Assembly (NCBI RefSeq): GCF_026625725.1
Contig: NZ_CP113060.1
Span: 1,246,001 to 1,310,000, forward strand
Length of the DNA stretch: 64,000 nt
From: Pseudomonas sp. SL4(2022)
GTDB taxonomy: Bacteria; Pseudomonadota; Gammaproteobacteria; Pseudomonadales; Pseudomonadaceae
Direction of reading: 5' to 3'
The translations under genes were made by a program, and so were the position numbers. Position 1 is the stretch's first letter. Each line of letters opens with the position of its first letter. The notes beneath the pieces are model-generated. The model saw only the letters and a program-made list of their open reading frames with translations, searched no databases and was not told the DNA's origin. Below, piece after piece: positions 33,572 to 44,530 of this stretch.

Positions 33572-34498
33572 ATGGATCACATCGCCTTGAATGACCTCGC
33601 GACTGCCGATCTGCGGCCTTGGCTCAGCGTCTTGATTGTCGTCTTGCTGGGTATTGCTGCCATTGAAGGCATCGTCCTCTCGCGCCGTACCCCGAGTGGC
33701 TATGATTGGCGAGCCTTTGCCGCGTCAATCGCTGATGCAATCGGGCGCGGCATCACCGATGCAGTGTCCACCGGGCTCGGCTTGGTGCTTGCGATTTTGC
33801 TGCTCGGCTGGGTCTACGAGCACCGCCTGTTCACCATCACGATGGACACCTGGTGGGCCTTCGCCCTGTTGTTCGTAGGCGAGGAGCTTTGCTACTACTG
33901 GTACCACCGAAGTGCCCACCGCGTGCGCTGGTTCTGGGCGACGCATGCTGTGCATCATTCACCCAATCAGCTGACGCTGACCACCGCCCTGCGGCTGGGC
34001 TGGACGGGCAAGCTCACCGGTACGGCAGTGTTCTTCGCGCCTTTGGTATGGCTCGGTTTTTCACCGTTGGCGGTGATGCTCGCGATGTCGGCCAACCTGC
34101 TCTATCAGTTTTGGCTACACACCACCTGGATACCGAAGCTGGGAAGCGTGTTTGAGCGATGGTTCAATTCCCCCTCCAACCACCGCGTACATCACGGCAG
34201 CAACCCGGAATATCTGGACTGCAACTATGGCGGCGTGCTGATGGTCTTCGACCGCCTGTTTGGTACCTATGTGGAAGAACGCGCCGATGTGCCACCGCGC
34301 TATGGCCTGACCACTCCATTGCTGACATACAACCCATTGCGCATCGCCTTCCATGAGTGGATTAACCTGGTGCGTGATGTGGTTAGCGCACGCAACCTAG
34401 GCGATGTCTGGCACGCATTGTTCGCACCGCCTGGCGCACGCAAAAAAGCGACGACTAACAAAGGATCAAACAGAGAGCCACTTGGCTCCAACGACTAG
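33572..34498 (+). CDS. Sterol-desaturase / fatty-acid-hydroxylase family membrane protein
   Basis: The 308-residue integral membrane di-iron protein has the His-box pattern of the family: YYWYHRSAHR (HxxxH), HAVHH (HxxHH) and NHRVHHGSN (HxxHH). Four or so hydrophobic segments surround the boxes. Family members hydroxylate or desaturate lipids. It probably shares a transcript with the Cys-rich protein. The start MDHIALND follows GGAG; an upstream start overlaps the preceding gene. Confidence 0.87.
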   Translation: MDHIALNDLATADLRPWLSVLIVVLLGIAAIEGIVLSRRTPSGYDWRAFAASIADAIGRGITDAVSTGLGLVLAILLLGWVYEHRLFTITMDTWWAFALLFVGEELCYYWYHRSAHRVRWFWATHAVHHSPNQLTLTTALRLGWTGKLTGTAVFFAPLVWLGFSPLAVMLAMSANLLYQFWLHTTWIPKLGSVFERWFNSPSNHRVHHGSNPEYLDCNYGGVLMVFDRLFGTYVEERADVPPRYGLTTPLLTYNPLRIAFHEWINLVRDVVSARNLGDVWHALFAPPGARKKATTNKGSNREPLGSND

Positions 34499-34810
34499 TG
34501 AGTCGCACCAGCTTTTGCTGACACTCTATGACCGCTTTGGGGCCGGTTTCTGCCGGTCGTCACGACGGCGTGCGCTGGTCAAGTCGAGTGCAAACGCTTG
34601 GTCAGCTGGAATGCCATTGACTGGTCAGTGGTTGTGCAAATTGGTGGTCAAATCACTGCAATTTCACACCACGCACCAAGCTGATTACCCGTGAAGGCTT
34701 GAACGACGCTAACACCCTCTGAACTCAAGTGCCGCAGCCACACACCTCTGTCCACTGCATCGTGAACAAAGGCGAGTCCATGCATTTATGCTTTATCCGC
34801 TCAGCCGCTA
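34499..34810. other. Intergenic region without a recognised gene
   Basis: 312 bp between convergent genes. A weak dyad GACCG...CGGTC occurs near 34529-34558, in sequence reminiscent of that beside the IS-like repeats at 20255-20292. No terminator with a T-tract was identified. Confidence 0.5.
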
Positions 34811-36196
34811 CTAATGCGTATGAGGGTTAAAAAAGTGGTAGCGGTTTTTCCCGGTTTTCTTGGCCTGGTACATCGCATGGTCGGCGCAGCGCAGCAGCAA
34901 ATCGGCGTCGGCACCGTCTTGCGGGTAAAGCGCTACACCGATGCTGGCGGACACCTGATGCGTTTGCGTAGCCAATTGCACCGGTTCGGCAGCAGCCTGC
35001 AGCAGGCGGTGCAGAACGGTTTCACAGGCTTCGACGGATTCGAGATCAACCAGAATGGCGACAAACTCATCACCGCCAATCCGGGCCACGGTGTCGCCGT
35101 CGCGCAGGGCATGTTTCATCCTGCCAGCCAGTTCAACCAGCAGTTGATCACCCGCAACGTGCCCGCCGGTGTCATTAACGGCTTTGAAACCATCCAGATC
35201 GAGGTAGACAACGGCTACCAGATTGTCCCGTCGCATAGCCTGTAGCAGCCCTAACTTGAGGCGTTCACCAAACAGCACGCGGTTTGGCAGACGGGTCAGT
35301 GGGTCATAGTGGGCGATTTTTTCGAGCTGTTTTTGATGGTCTTTCAGTGGCGTAATATCGGTAAACACACCCACCAGACCATTCACCCGCCCGGAAATGC
35401 CCGGCACACGGCTGACGGTGAGGTGCGTGACGTAAAGCTCTCCGTTTTTGCGCAGGTTCCAGGTTTCGCCTGTCCAATAACCTGATTGCTCGAGTGCAGC
35501 TTTGATGCTCTGGCAGATTTCTGCGTCATTGCACTCGGCATTGATCAGCGGCGGACAGTGGCCCAGCGCCTCTTCGCGGGAATACCCGGTGACACGACTA
35601 AAGGCCTGATTAACGTCAGCCAGGGAGCCGTCGTTTTCAAAAATCATCACACCCTCGTGGGAATGATGAAACACGCTGGCGGCTTGTAATAATTTTTGTT
35701 CTACATATTTTCGCGCAGTAATGTCACGCGCCGAACAAAACAGCAGTGGCACACTATCAATGTCTACACCGACACTGGTTATTTCAACATCAATGATTTG
35801 CCCACTTTTACGCCGATGTTGTGTTTCAAAGGTACTTTCTATACCTCGCAACATGGGGATATTGGCGATCAAGTCTTCTTGGTCGAATCGTGCATCCCAC
35901 TGCAGCACATTTAACTGCATGACCTCATGCTGTTCGTAGCCGAGCATACGGGCAAACGCCTCATTGGCCAGAATGACATCACCTTTGAGATTAAGCACAT
36001 GAATGCCATCTACAGCAGCCCGTAACAACGCCTGATTATTACTCAGTTGCGTACTTAACTCAGCAAAGACACGATCTGCCTTGCGCGCCACACTGTGAAG
36101 TTGGCGACGGGTATGCACGGCATAGCCCAAGCTCATCAACAACAGCACAAACAAAAACGTCAACACCTGCGCATTAGGTGATTCGATATCACTCAT
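34811..36196 (-). CDS. PAS-PAS-GGDEF diguanylate cyclase
   Basis: The 461-residue protein has one N-terminal transmembrane helix (about 10-28), two PAS domains (about 50-165 and 170-295, with FEND...VNQAFSRVTGYSREE and VFTDITPLKDHQ) and a C-terminal GGDEF domain. The GGDEF signature is intact at residues 374-378 and is preceded by the RDGD inhibitory site, so an active, product-inhibited cyclase making c-di-GMP is expected. There is no EAL domain. It stands alone between AT-rich flanks. Confidence 0.92.
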   Translation of the reverse strand: MSDIESPNAQVLTFLFVLLLMSLGYAVHTRRQLHSVARKADRVFAELSTQLSNNQALLRAAVDGIHVLNLKGDVILANEAFARMLGYEQHEVMQLNVLQWDARFDQEDLIANIPMLRGIESTFETQHRRKSGQIIDVEITSVGVDIDSVPLLFCSARDITARKYVEQKLLQAASVFHHSHEGVMIFENDGSLADVNQAFSRVTGYSREEALGHCPPLINAECNDAEICQSIKAALEQSGYWTGETWNLRKNGELYVTHLTVSRVPGISGRVNGLVGVFTDITPLKDHQKQLEKIAHYDPLTRLPNRVLFGERLKLGLLQAMRRDNLVAVVYLDLDGFKAVNDTGGHVAGDQLLVELAGRMKHALRDGDTVARIGGDEFVAILVDLESVEACETVLHRLLQAAAEPVQLATQTHQVSASIGVALYPQDGADADLLLRCADHAMYQAKKTGKNRYHFFNPHTH

Positions 36197-36720
36197 AGCA
36201 AACCCTCGCCAAATACGTTAGCTCTCTGAAACTCCATCCATCGCACATACAGAAGCTTTAATGGGTCGCCAGGGTCGTCCTCGTTATAATTATTAATTGC
36301 GATTCACAGCCTGCTTTTAATTGCGAATAGTTTTATTTAGCCTCCTTAGGGGAAACCCCTTACGCCATTAAACCAACGTCAAATTACCGTCTAGCGCAGA
36401 AACTCGTTTCAAGAAATGCCACATCTTTATAAAGCCATACCATTAAATGCTCTGTATCTTTTTGTACTCGGCACGCACCAGTGTGACAATTTAATTACAG
36501 TACGCAGCCGTATAGTAAAACGCGTCTCTATAAATTAAAGTTCATCCAACCCACATACACTTATGAATGTTTAAGCATTCGAGCGCCCATTAAGTCAGAG
36601 ATATAAACCTCGACACTTAATGACCCGACAGTCAGCATTAAATCCCTGACAGATTGATCAGGCCGCAACAACCGGCCTAGACTGCGCGCATTACGGGAAG
36701 CCCCATCGACGGAGAAACAG
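36197..36720. other. AT-rich intergenic region upstream of betI
   Basis: 524 bp, much AT-richer than the surrounding genes. It holds a hairpin TTAGGGG-AAA-CCCCTTA (36345-36362) and an inverted repeat GAATG-TTTAAG-CATTC (36564-36579). No BetI-like TTGAACGTTCAA dyad and no coding sequence were found. Confidence 0.5.
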
Positions 36721-37311
36721 ATGCCCAAGGTCGGAATGCAACCGATCCGCCGCTCACAATTGATTGCGGCCACCCTTGAAGCCGTCGATCAAGTCGGCAT
36801 GAGCGAAGCCAGCATTGCCTACATCGCGCGGATTGCCGGCGTATCCAATGGCATCATCAGCCACTATTTCCGCGACAAGAACGGCTTGCTCGACGCCACC
36901 ATGCGCCACCTGATGCAGGCGCTGAGCGAAGCCGTTCGCGAACGCCGCGCCCGCCTGCCGGCGGATCAACCGCGCGCCCATTTGCGGGCGATTATTGAAG
37001 GCAACTTCGATGACAGTCAGGTCAACGGCCCGGCGATGAAAACCTGGCTGGCATTCTGGGCCACCAGCATGCACCAGCCGGCGCTGCGGCGTTTGCAGCG
37101 GGTCAACGATCACCGCCTGTATTCCAACCTGTGCGGGCAGTTCAGCCGGGTGTTGCCGCAGGCGCAGGCGCGCAGCGCAGCCCGTGGCCTGGCGGCATTG
37201 ATCGATGGCCTGTGGCTGCGCGGGGCGCTGTCCGGTGAAGGTTTCGACACCCGCCAGGCGATGCAGATCGCCTATGACTACCTGGACATGCAGCTGGAAA
37301 AAGCGGGTTAA
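36721..37311 (+). CDS. betI: Choline-responsive TetR-type repressor BetI
   Basis: The 196-residue protein begins [23 protein letters not shown] and has the TetR helix-turn-helix ([24 protein letters not shown]), identical in layout to BetI of enteric bacteria and pseudomonads. BetI represses the bet genes until choline binds. Its gene is separated from betBA by the divergent betT gene, unlike the contiguous betIBA order of many relatives. The downstream betT is convergent. Confidence 0.95.
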   Translation: MPKVGMQPIRRSQLIAATLEAVDQVGMSEASIAYIARIAGVSNGIISHYFRDKNGLLDATMRHLMQALSEAVRERRARLPADQPRAHLRAIIEGNFDDSQVNGPAMKTWLAFWATSMHQPALRRLQRVNDHRLYSNLCGQFSRVLPQAQARSAARGLAALIDGLWLRGALSGEGFDTRQAMQIAYDYLDMQLEKAG

Positions 37312-37350
37312 GCAGCTCGGGTGGCGCACAGGGCACCACCCGAGTCCGCT

Positions 37351-38940
37351 TCAGCCTTGCGTCGGCAGAGCGGGTACTGCCGCTGGCTGCTCACTGGCGG
37401 CCAGATCGGCCTTCATCGCCTTGAGCAGGGCGAACATGTACAACAGCAACACCACCGAGAAGGGCAATCCCGCCAGCACCACCACGGTTTGCATGGCGGT
37501 GAAATTACCGGCGAACAACAGCCCAATGGTCACCAGCGTGATGACCACACTCCAGAAGATGCGCAGCCAATGCGGAGCGTCTTCGTCCAGCTCGCTGCCC
37601 TGACGCGACAGGTTGGCCAGCATCACCGAGCCAGAGTCAGCCGGGGTGAGGAACAGCACAAAGCCCACGCAAATCGATACACCGATCACCACCTTGGACC
37701 AGGGGTAATGCTCCAGCAGCAGGTAGATGGACATGGCTGGTTGTTCCAGCGCGGCTTTGCCCAGATCGGTGGCGTTTTGATTCATCACCAGATCCAACGC
37801 GCTGTTACCGAAGATCGACAGCCAGGCCAGGGTGAACCCCAGCGGAATCAGCAACACGCCACTGACTAACTCGCGAACGGTACGACCACGGGAAATCCGC
37901 GCGATAAACATGCCGACAAACGGTGCCCAGGAAATCCACCAGGCCCAGTAGAACAGGGTCCACAAGCCCATCCACGCTTCACTCTTGCCGGACTGCCCGG
38001 TGTACACATAGAGGTCAAAGGTCTTCAGCACCAAACCGTTGAGGTAGTCACCGAGGTTTTGCACCAGGCTATTGAGCAAATGCAGGGTGTCGCCGGCCAG
38101 TAACACGAACACCAGCAGACCGCTGAATAGGATGATATTGAGGTTGGACAGGCGACGAATGCCCTTCTCCACCCCGGAAACGGCTGCCAGCGTGGCCACA
38201 GCGCTCATCACCAGAATCACCGTGAGCAGCGCGCCCTGGCTGTTGGGCATGCCGAACAGGTACTCCAGGCCGGATGCCACTTGCAGCGAGCCAATGCCGA
38301 GGTTGGTCACCAAGCCCAGCAACGTGACGAAGATACCAAAGCAGTCCACCGCATTGCCGACCCAGCCACGGGTCAGGCGCTGACCGAATAACGGGTACAA
38401 CGCCGAGCGCAAGGCCAGAGGCTGTTGATGGCGGTAGGCAAAATACCCCACGGCCAGACCGACCAGCGCGTAGATCGCCCAGCCGTGCACACCCCAGTGC
38501 AGGAAGGTCAGCTGCAGCGCCTGGCGGGCTGCCGAGGCCGTGCCCGGCTCGCCTTCAGGCGGGTTGTACAAGTGATCAATCGGCTCCGAAGCGGCGAAAT
38601 ACAACAGCGAAATGCCAATCCCCGAAGAGAACAGCATGCCGGCCCACGCCCCATAGCTGAACTCCGGGCGCTCGTGGTCAGCCCCCAGGCGCAGATTGCC
38701 GTAGCGCGAGCACGCCACGTACAGCACAAAGAACAGATAAGCCCCAATGGCCAGCATGTAATACCAACCAAAACTGCGCGACAGCCACACCTGGGCTTTG
38801 CTCAGCCAGGCACCGGCCGCATCGGGGAAGACGATTAATGCAAGGGTCAGCAGCAGAATCAACGCTGTCGATCCGTAAAACACAACCGGATTCAAGCGCA
38901 CCTTCTCAGGGTTTGTTGTTATCAGAGAAGCAGTACTCAT
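37351..38940 (-). CDS. betT: BCCT-family choline transporter
   Basis: The 529-residue inner-membrane sodium- or proton-coupled importer has twelve hydrophobic segments and BCCT signatures: GIGISLLYFAASEP, HWGVHGWAIYALVGLAVGYFAYR, and the Trp-rich FYWAWWISWAPFVGMFIARISRGRTVRE block. The C-terminus stops about 20 residues after the last helix, so it lacks the long cytosolic tail (over 100 residues) that senses osmolarity in E. coli BetT. It therefore resembles the short, constitutively active type. The start MSTASLI was preferred to a 41-codon extension. It is convergent with betI and divergent from betB. Confidence 0.9.
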   Translation of the reverse strand: MSTASLITTNPEKVRLNPVVFYGSTALILLLTLALIVFPDAAGAWLSKAQVWLSRSFGWYYMLAIGAYLFFVLYVACSRYGNLRLGADHERPEFSYGAWAGMLFSSGIGISLLYFAASEPIDHLYNPPEGEPGTASAARQALQLTFLHWGVHGWAIYALVGLAVGYFAYRHQQPLALRSALYPLFGQRLTRGWVGNAVDCFGIFVTLLGLVTNLGIGSLQVASGLEYLFGMPNSQGALLTVILVMSAVATLAAVSGVEKGIRRLSNLNIILFSGLLVFVLLAGDTLHLLNSLVQNLGDYLNGLVLKTFDLYVYTGQSGKSEAWMGLWTLFYWAWWISWAPFVGMFIARISRGRTVRELVSGVLLIPLGFTLAWLSIFGNSALDLVMNQNATDLGKAALEQPAMSIYLLLEHYPWSKVVIGVSICVGFVLFLTPADSGSVMLANLSRQGSELDEDAPHWLRIFWSVVITLVTIGLLFAGNFTAMQTVVVLAGLPFSVVLLLYMFALLKAMKADLAASEQPAAVPALPTQG

Positions 38941-39115
38941 GGTGGAGATGAGCTCCAAGGCAATGGAAACGAACGCACCGCTGGTTCTGAGACGGCACGC
39001 CGGATTGACCCTAACCCGCTGCCGGCACGCTTCTATGGCGGGCCTTACAGCCGGCTTACCCACTGCGGCGATGTGCCGCAGAAGGGGTCAGTGCGGCGAG
39101 CTTATTCTTTGTTGT

Positions 39116-39127
39116 TTGAACGTTCAA
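39116..39127. promoter_or_regulatory. BetI operator between betT and betB
   Basis: TTGAACGTTCAA is a perfect 12-bp dyad followed by ATAAAAATAAAG, in the betT-betB intergenic region. It agrees with the TTGA-CGTTCAA form of bet-operon BetI sites. Its position lets one BetI dimer act on both divergent genes. Confidence 0.7.
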
Positions 39128-39224
39128 TAAAAATAAAGTAGGCTCGTTTTCACCTTGCCGCACCGGCTTGCAGCGCATGGCCGGCCGCCTGAAACCGAAT
39201 ACACCTATAAGAGAGGACTCACCC

Positions 39225-40697
39225 ATGCCCCGTTTTGACGAACAGCAGCTCTATATCGGAGGCCGTTATGTGGCGGCCAGCAGCGGTGAGACCTTCGACA
39301 GCATCAACCCGGCCAACGGTGAAGTGCTGGCCAAGGTGCAGCGTGCCAGCCAGGCGGACGTGGAACTGGCCGTGGCCAGCGCCACCGAAGGCCAGAAAGT
39401 GTGGGCCGCGATGACCGCCATGCAGCGCTCGCGCATCCTGCGCAAGGCCGTGGACATTCTGCGCGAGCGCAACGATGAGCTGGCCGAACTGGAAACCCTC
39501 GACACCGGCAAGCCACTCTCGGAAACGCGCTACGTCGACATCGTCACCGGCGCTGACGTGCTGGAGTACTACGCCGGGTTGATCCCGGCCATCGAAGGCG
39601 AGCAAATCCCGCTGCGCGACACCAGTTTCGTCTACACCCGCCGCGAGCCGCTGGGCGTGGTGGCCGGTATTGGGGCGTGGAACTACCCAATCCAGATTGC
39701 CCTGTGGAAATCCGCCCCGGCCTTGGCCGCCGGCAACGCCATGATCTTCAAACCCAGCGAAGTGACCTCACTCAGCACACTCAAACTGGCGGAAATTTAC
39801 ACCGCTGCAGGCCTGCCGGATGGCGTGTTCAACGTGCTCACCGGCAGCGGCCGCGAAGTCGGCCAGTGGCTGACTGAGCACCCAGGCATCGAGAAAATCT
39901 CCTTCACCGGCGGTACCGTGACCGGCAAAAAGGTCATGGCCAGCGCCTCCAGCTCATCACTCAAGGAAGTGACCATGGAGCTGGGTGGCAAGTCGCCCCT
40001 GATCATCTTCGAAGACGCCGACCTGGACCGCGCCGCCGACATCGCGGTGATGGCCAATTTCTACAGCTCCGGGCAGGTCTGCACCAACGGCACGCGCGTG
40101 TTTGTGCCGCGCATGTTGCAGGCACGCTTCGAGGCCAAGGTGCTGGAGCGGGTCAAACGCATTCGCCTGGGCAACCCGCAGGACGACGCCACCAACTTCG
40201 GCCCGCTGGTGAGCTTTGCGCACATGGACAGCGTGCTCGGCTATATCGAAAAAGGCCGCAGTGAAGGTGCTCGCCTGCTGATCGGTGGCCAGCGCGTGAC
40301 CGAGGGCGAATACGCCAACGGTGCCTACGTCGCCCCTACGGTTTTCACCGACTGCACCGACGACATGACCATCGTGCGTGAAGAAATCTTCGGCCCGGTG
40401 ATGAGCATTCTGGTGTACGACACGGAAGAAGAGGTGATCCGCCGCGCCAACGCCACCGAGTACGGCTTGGCCGCTGGCGTGGTCACCCGCGACCTGAACC
40501 GCGCACACCGGGTGATCCACAAGCTGGAAGCCGGTATTTGCTGGATCAACACCTGGGGCGAATCACCGGCGGAAATGCCGGTGGGCGGTTACAAGCAATC
40601 CGGCGTTGGCCGCGAAAACGGTTTGACCACACTGGCGCACTACACGCGGATCAAATCGGTGCAGCTGGAAATGGGCGGCTACACCTCGGTGTTCTGA
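39225..40697 (+). CDS. betB: Betaine aldehyde dehydrogenase
   Basis: The 490-residue NAD(P)+ enzyme oxidises betaine aldehyde to glycine betaine. The catalytic pair is E252 (MELGGKSPL) and C286 ([11 protein letters not shown]), the same numbering as P. aeruginosa BADH. The cofactor-site [15 protein letters not shown] and FTGGTVTGK motifs are present. The start MPRFDEQQ has AGAGGA about 8 nt upstream; the longer ORF adds 19 non-conserved codons. It is followed by betA after 194 bp of REP-containing spacer. Confidence 0.96.
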   Translation: MPRFDEQQLYIGGRYVAASSGETFDSINPANGEVLAKVQRASQADVELAVASATEGQKVWAAMTAMQRSRILRKAVDILRERNDELAELETLDTGKPLSETRYVDIVTGADVLEYYAGLIPAIEGEQIPLRDTSFVYTRREPLGVVAGIGAWNYPIQIALWKSAPALAAGNAMIFKPSEVTSLSTLKLAEIYTAAGLPDGVFNVLTGSGREVGQWLTEHPGIEKISFTGGTVTGKKVMASASSSSLKEVTMELGGKSPLIIFEDADLDRAADIAVMANFYSSGQVCTNGTRVFVPRMLQARFEAKVLERVKRIRLGNPQDDATNFGPLVSFAHMDSVLGYIEKGRSEGARLLIGGQRVTEGEYANGAYVAPTVFTDCTDDMTIVREEIFGPVMSILVYDTEEEVIRRANATEYGLAAGVVTRDLNRAHRVIHKLEAGICWINTWGESPAEMPVGGYKQSGVGRENGLTTLAHYTRIKSVQLEMGGYTSVF

Positions 40698-40708
40698 GCA
40701 CTGTGTTG

Positions 40709-40773
40709 TGGGAGGGGCTTTAGCCGCGAAAGGTGTCGCGGATAAAGCGGAACGCCGCTCGGCCGCGCCCACA
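40709..40773. repeat. REP-type inverted repeat between betB and betA
   Basis: GTGGGAGGGGCTTTAGCCGC at the left and GCCGCTCGGCCGCGCCCAC at the right form the arms. It is the same family as 3791-3864. Such elements often mark mRNA 3'-end stability points within operons. Confidence 0.75.
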
Positions 40774-40823
40774 GACCGACGGCTATCCATACGGCAGCCC
40801 GATCACCCGGTCTTCACCGCCCC

Positions 40824-40848
40824 GTAGCCCGGATGCAATCCGGGAACA
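40824..40848. repeat. Second REP-like hairpin, GTAGCCCGGAT type
   Basis: CCCGGAT-GCA-ATCCGGG preceded by GTAG, a common intergenic Pseudomonas palindrome. It lies 44 bp before betA. Confidence 0.65.
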
Positions 40849-40891
40849 GTTATCGCGTTTTCTCCGGAGAGATCCGGCCACAGGAGCGTTT

Positions 40892-42580
40892 ATGCCCCAA
40901 GAATTCGATTACATCATCATCGGCGCCGGCTCGGCCGGTAACGTATTGGCCACCCGCCTGACCGAAGACGCTGACGTCAGCGTACTGCTGCTCGAAGCCG
41001 GCGGCCCCGACTATCGCCTGGACTTCCGCACGCAGATGCCCGCTGCCCTGGCCTATCCCCTGCAAGGCCGGCGCTACAACTGGGCCTACCTGACCGACCC
41101 CGAGCCGCACATGAACAACCGCCGCATGGAATGCGGTCGCGGCAAAGGCCTGGGCGGCTCATCGCTGATCAACGGCATGTGTTACATCCGTGGCAATGCC
41201 ATGGACTACGACGGCTGGGCCAAGGAGAAAGGCCTGGAAGACTGGAGTTATCTGGATTGCCTGCCGTATTTCCGCAAGGCCGAAACCCGTGACATCGGCG
41301 CCAATGATTACCACGGCGGCGAAGGCCCAGTGTCGGTCACCACCCCTAAAAACGGCAATAACCCGCTGTTCCACGCCATGGTCGAAGCCGGCGTGCAGGC
41401 CGGTTACCCGCGTACCGACGACCTCAACGGCTACCAGCAGGAAGGCTTCGGCCCGATGGACCGCACCGTTACGCCCCAAGGCCGGCGTTCCAGCACTGCG
41501 CGTGGTTACCTCGACCAAGCCCGCCAGCGGTCGAACCTGACCATCGTCACCCATGCCCTGACCGATCGCATTCTGTTCAACGGCAAGCGGGCCATTGGCG
41601 CGACCTACCTGGTGGGTGACAGCAACACCCCGCACATTGCCAAGGCCCGTCGCGAAGTGTTGCTGTGCAGCGGCGCAATTGCCTCGCCGCAAATTCTTCA
41701 GCGCTCCGGCGTCGGCTCAGCCGCCCTCCTGAATGAACTGGGAATCCCCGTGGTCCATGACCTACCGGGCGTTGGCCAGAACCTGCAGGACCACCTCGAG
41801 TTGTACCTGCAATACGCCTGCAAAGAACCGGTGTCGCTGTACCCGGCGCTGCAATGGTGGAACCAGCCCACCATCGGCGCGCAGTGGCTGTTCCAAGGCA
41901 AGGGCATTGGTGCCAGCAACCAGTTCGAGGCCGGCGGCTTTATCCGCTCCAGCGCCGAATTCGAGTGGCCAAACATCCAATATCACTTCCTGCCCGTGGC
42001 GATTAACTACAACGGCAGCAACGCGGTTAAAGAACACGGTTTCCAGGCGCACATGGGTTCCATGCGCTCGCCGAGCCGTGGGCGCATTCAGGTCAAATCC
42101 AAAGACCCGCGCCAGCACCCAAGCATTCTGTTCAACTACATGGCCAGCGAACAGGACTGGCGCGAGTTCCGTGATGGCATCCGCATCACCCGCGAAATCA
42201 TGGCGCAGGCGGCGCTGGACCCGTACCGCGGTCGCGAAATCAGCCCCGGCAAGGATGTGCAGAGCGACGCCGAACTGGATGCCTTTATTCGCGAACACGC
42301 GGAAACGGCCTACCACCCGTCGTGTTCCTGCAAAATGGGCGAAGACGACATGGCCGTGGTCGACAGTCAGGGCCGGGTGCACGGCCTCGACGGCCTGCGC
42401 GTGGTGGATGCCTCGATCATGCCGCTGATCGTCACTGGTAACCTCAACGCGCCGACCATCATGATGGCCGAGAAAATCGCCGACAAAATCCGTGGCCGCG
42501 CCCCGCTGCCACGCAGCACCGCGCCCTATTTCGTCGCGGGTAATGCCGCCGTGCGTGGCACCGCGCAACGCTCCGCCTAA
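40892..42580 (+). CDS. betA: Choline dehydrogenase
   Basis: The 562-residue membrane-associated GMC flavoprotein oxidises choline to betaine aldehyde. The N-terminal FAD fold is [18 protein letters not shown] with LLLEAGG at the strand-2 end. GMC motifs [20 protein letters not shown] and [15 protein letters not shown] follow. The catalytic His lies in [10 protein letters not shown] and the C-terminal motif is [24 protein letters not shown]. The ATG at 40892 has CAGGAGCG upstream; the longer ORF begins inside the REP element. Confidence 0.96.
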   Translation: MPQEFDYIIIGAGSAGNVLATRLTEDADVSVLLLEAGGPDYRLDFRTQMPAALAYPLQGRRYNWAYLTDPEPHMNNRRMECGRGKGLGGSSLINGMCYIRGNAMDYDGWAKEKGLEDWSYLDCLPYFRKAETRDIGANDYHGGEGPVSVTTPKNGNNPLFHAMVEAGVQAGYPRTDDLNGYQQEGFGPMDRTVTPQGRRSSTARGYLDQARQRSNLTIVTHALTDRILFNGKRAIGATYLVGDSNTPHIAKARREVLLCSGAIASPQILQRSGVGSAALLNELGIPVVHDLPGVGQNLQDHLELYLQYACKEPVSLYPALQWWNQPTIGAQWLFQGKGIGASNQFEAGGFIRSSAEFEWPNIQYHFLPVAINYNGSNAVKEHGFQAHMGSMRSPSRGRIQVKSKDPRQHPSILFNYMASEQDWREFRDGIRITREIMAQAALDPYRGREISPGKDVQSDAELDAFIREHAETAYHPSCSCKMGEDDMAVVDSQGRVHGLDGLRVVDASIMPLIVTGNLNAPTIMMAEKIADKIRGRAPLPRSTAPYFVAGNAAVRGTAQRSA

Positions 42581-42790
42581 AGCGGCGCACGCGCCTCAAC
42601 GCCGCAGGGGCTCCGCCGCTGCGGCGCTGTCATATAAAGGCACGGCACGGCGCGATCGGCCGCCCATTGCGCCAGCCTTTAGCGAAGTGAAACCACAGGC
42701 GGCTTGATGCTGCAGGCGAAGGGCGTCGATAATGCGCAGTTTTCAACCAGCGCCATTGTGCGCCGCCGCCACCGGCCGACCGAGCAGACC

Positions 42791-44530
42791 ATGAAAGACA
42801 GCATTCGCCACCTGATCCAGCACGCCCTGACCCGCCTCACTGCCGACGGCGTGCTGCCGGAGGGCCTGACTCCGGCCATTCAGGTGGAGAACACCAAGGA
42901 CAAGGCCAACGGTGATTTCGCCAGCAACATCGCCATGATGCTGGCCAAGCCGGCGGGCATGAAGCCGCGCGACCTGGCCGAAAAGCTGATCGCGGCGCTG
43001 CCGGCCGACGATGGCATCAGCAAGGTCGAAATTGCCGGGCCGGGCTTTCTCAACTTCTTCCAAAACACCCAGGCACTGGCCGCGCGCCTAGATGCGCTAC
43101 TGGCCGACGCCAAGCTTGGCGTACGCAAGGCCGGCCCGGTGCAGCGCGTGGTGGTCGACTTGTCCGCCCCCAACCTGGCCAAAGAGATGCACGTCGGCCA
43201 TCTGCGCTCGACCATCATCGGTGATGGTGTGGCACGGGTGCTGGAGTTTCTCGGCGACGAGGTGATCCGCCAGAACCACGTCGGCGACTGGGGCACGCAG
43301 TTCGGCATGTTGCTGGCCTATATGCAGGAAAACCCGGCAGCCGCCGAAAGCGAGCTGGCCGACCTGGAAGGCTTCTACCGCGCGGCGAAAAAACGCTTCG
43401 ATGATTCCCCGGAGTTCGCCGAACGCGCCCGTGAGCTGGTGGTGCAGCTGCAAGCCGGCGACGCTGAGTGCCTGCGCCTGTGGCACCGTTTCAACGACAT
43501 TTCCCTGAGCCACTGCCAGGCGCTGTATGACCGCCTGGGCGTGAAACTGAGCATGACCGACGTCAAGGGTGAGAGCGCCTACAACGACGATTTGGCCAAC
43601 GTGGTCGCCGACCTCAAGGCCAAGGGCCTGTTGACCGAAGACAACGGCGCGCAGTGCGTGTTTATGGACGCGTTCACAAACGCCGAAGGCAATCCGCTGC
43701 CGCTGATCGTGCAAAAGGCTGGCGGTGGCTACCTGTACGCCACCACCGACCTGGCCGCCACGCGCTACCGCGCCAACGTGCTGAAGGCCGACCGCGTGCT
43801 GTATTTCGTCGACCAGCGCCAGGCGCTGCACTTCCAAATGGTCTTCGCCGCCGCACGTCTGGCCGGCTTCGTGCCCGACAGCCTGCAAATGGAACACATG
43901 GGCTTCGGCACCATGAACGGCGCCGACGGCCGCCCATTCAAAACCCGCGATGGCGGCACCGTGAAGCTGGTCGACCTGCTCGATGAAGCCGAAGAGCGCG
44001 CCTACGCGCTGGTCAAAGGCAAGAACCCGGAACTGGACGACGCCGAGCTGCGCCAGATCGCCCGCGCTGTGGGTATTGGCGCAGTGAAATACGCTGACCT
44101 GTCCAAGCACCGCACCAGTGACTACCGCTTCAATTTCGAGCTGATGCTGAGCTTCGAGGGCAACACCGCGCCTTACCTGCTCTACGCCTACACCCGTGTG
44201 GCCAGCGTGCTGCGCAAAGTAGGCAAGGGCTTTGATGAGCTGGACGGCCAGCTGGACCTGCAGGCCGCCCAGGAAATCGACCTGGCCGGCAAACTCGCAC
44301 AATTCGCAGAAGTGCTCGGCGGCGTTGCCGACAAGGGCGAGCCGCACCTGCTGTGCGCCTACCTGTATGACCTGGCCGGGCTGTTCTCCAGCTTCTACGA
44401 GAATTGCCCGATCCTCGCCGCCGAGGACAATGGCGTGCGCAACAGCCGCCTGCGCCTGGCCGCCCTCACAGGTCGCACCCTGCAGCAGGGTCTGCAGCTG
44501 CTCGGTCTGGAAACCCTGGAGCGCATGTAA
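42791..44530 (+). CDS. argS: Arginyl-tRNA synthetase
   Basis: The 579-residue class I synthetase charges tRNA-Arg. The HIGH motif is HVGH in [17 protein letters not shown]. The Add-1 N-terminal domain and the C-terminal anticodon-binding DALR domain ([12 protein letters not shown] to LETLERM) are complete. ArgRS characteristically lacks a canonical KMSK. The start was taken at [10 protein letters not shown], 29 codons inside the longest ORF, matching homologues. The stop is directly adjacent to the SPOR gene, so they are probably co-transcribed. Confidence 0.96.
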   Translation: MKDSIRHLIQHALTRLTADGVLPEGLTPAIQVENTKDKANGDFASNIAMMLAKPAGMKPRDLAEKLIAALPADDGISKVEIAGPGFLNFFQNTQALAARLDALLADAKLGVRKAGPVQRVVVDLSAPNLAKEMHVGHLRSTIIGDGVARVLEFLGDEVIRQNHVGDWGTQFGMLLAYMQENPAAAESELADLEGFYRAAKKRFDDSPEFAERARELVVQLQAGDAECLRLWHRFNDISLSHCQALYDRLGVKLSMTDVKGESAYNDDLANVVADLKAKGLLTEDNGAQCVFMDAFTNAEGNPLPLIVQKAGGGYLYATTDLAATRYRANVLKADRVLYFVDQRQALHFQMVFAAARLAGFVPDSLQMEHMGFGTMNGADGRPFKTRDGGTVKLVDLLDEAEERAYALVKGKNPELDDAELRQIARAVGIGAVKYADLSKHRTSDYRFNFELMLSFEGNTAPYLLYAYTRVASVLRKVGKGFDELDGQLDLQAAQEIDLAGKLAQFAEVLGGVADKGEPHLLCAYLYDLAGLFSSFYENCPILAAEDNGVRNSRLRLAALTGRTLQQGLQLLGLETLERM

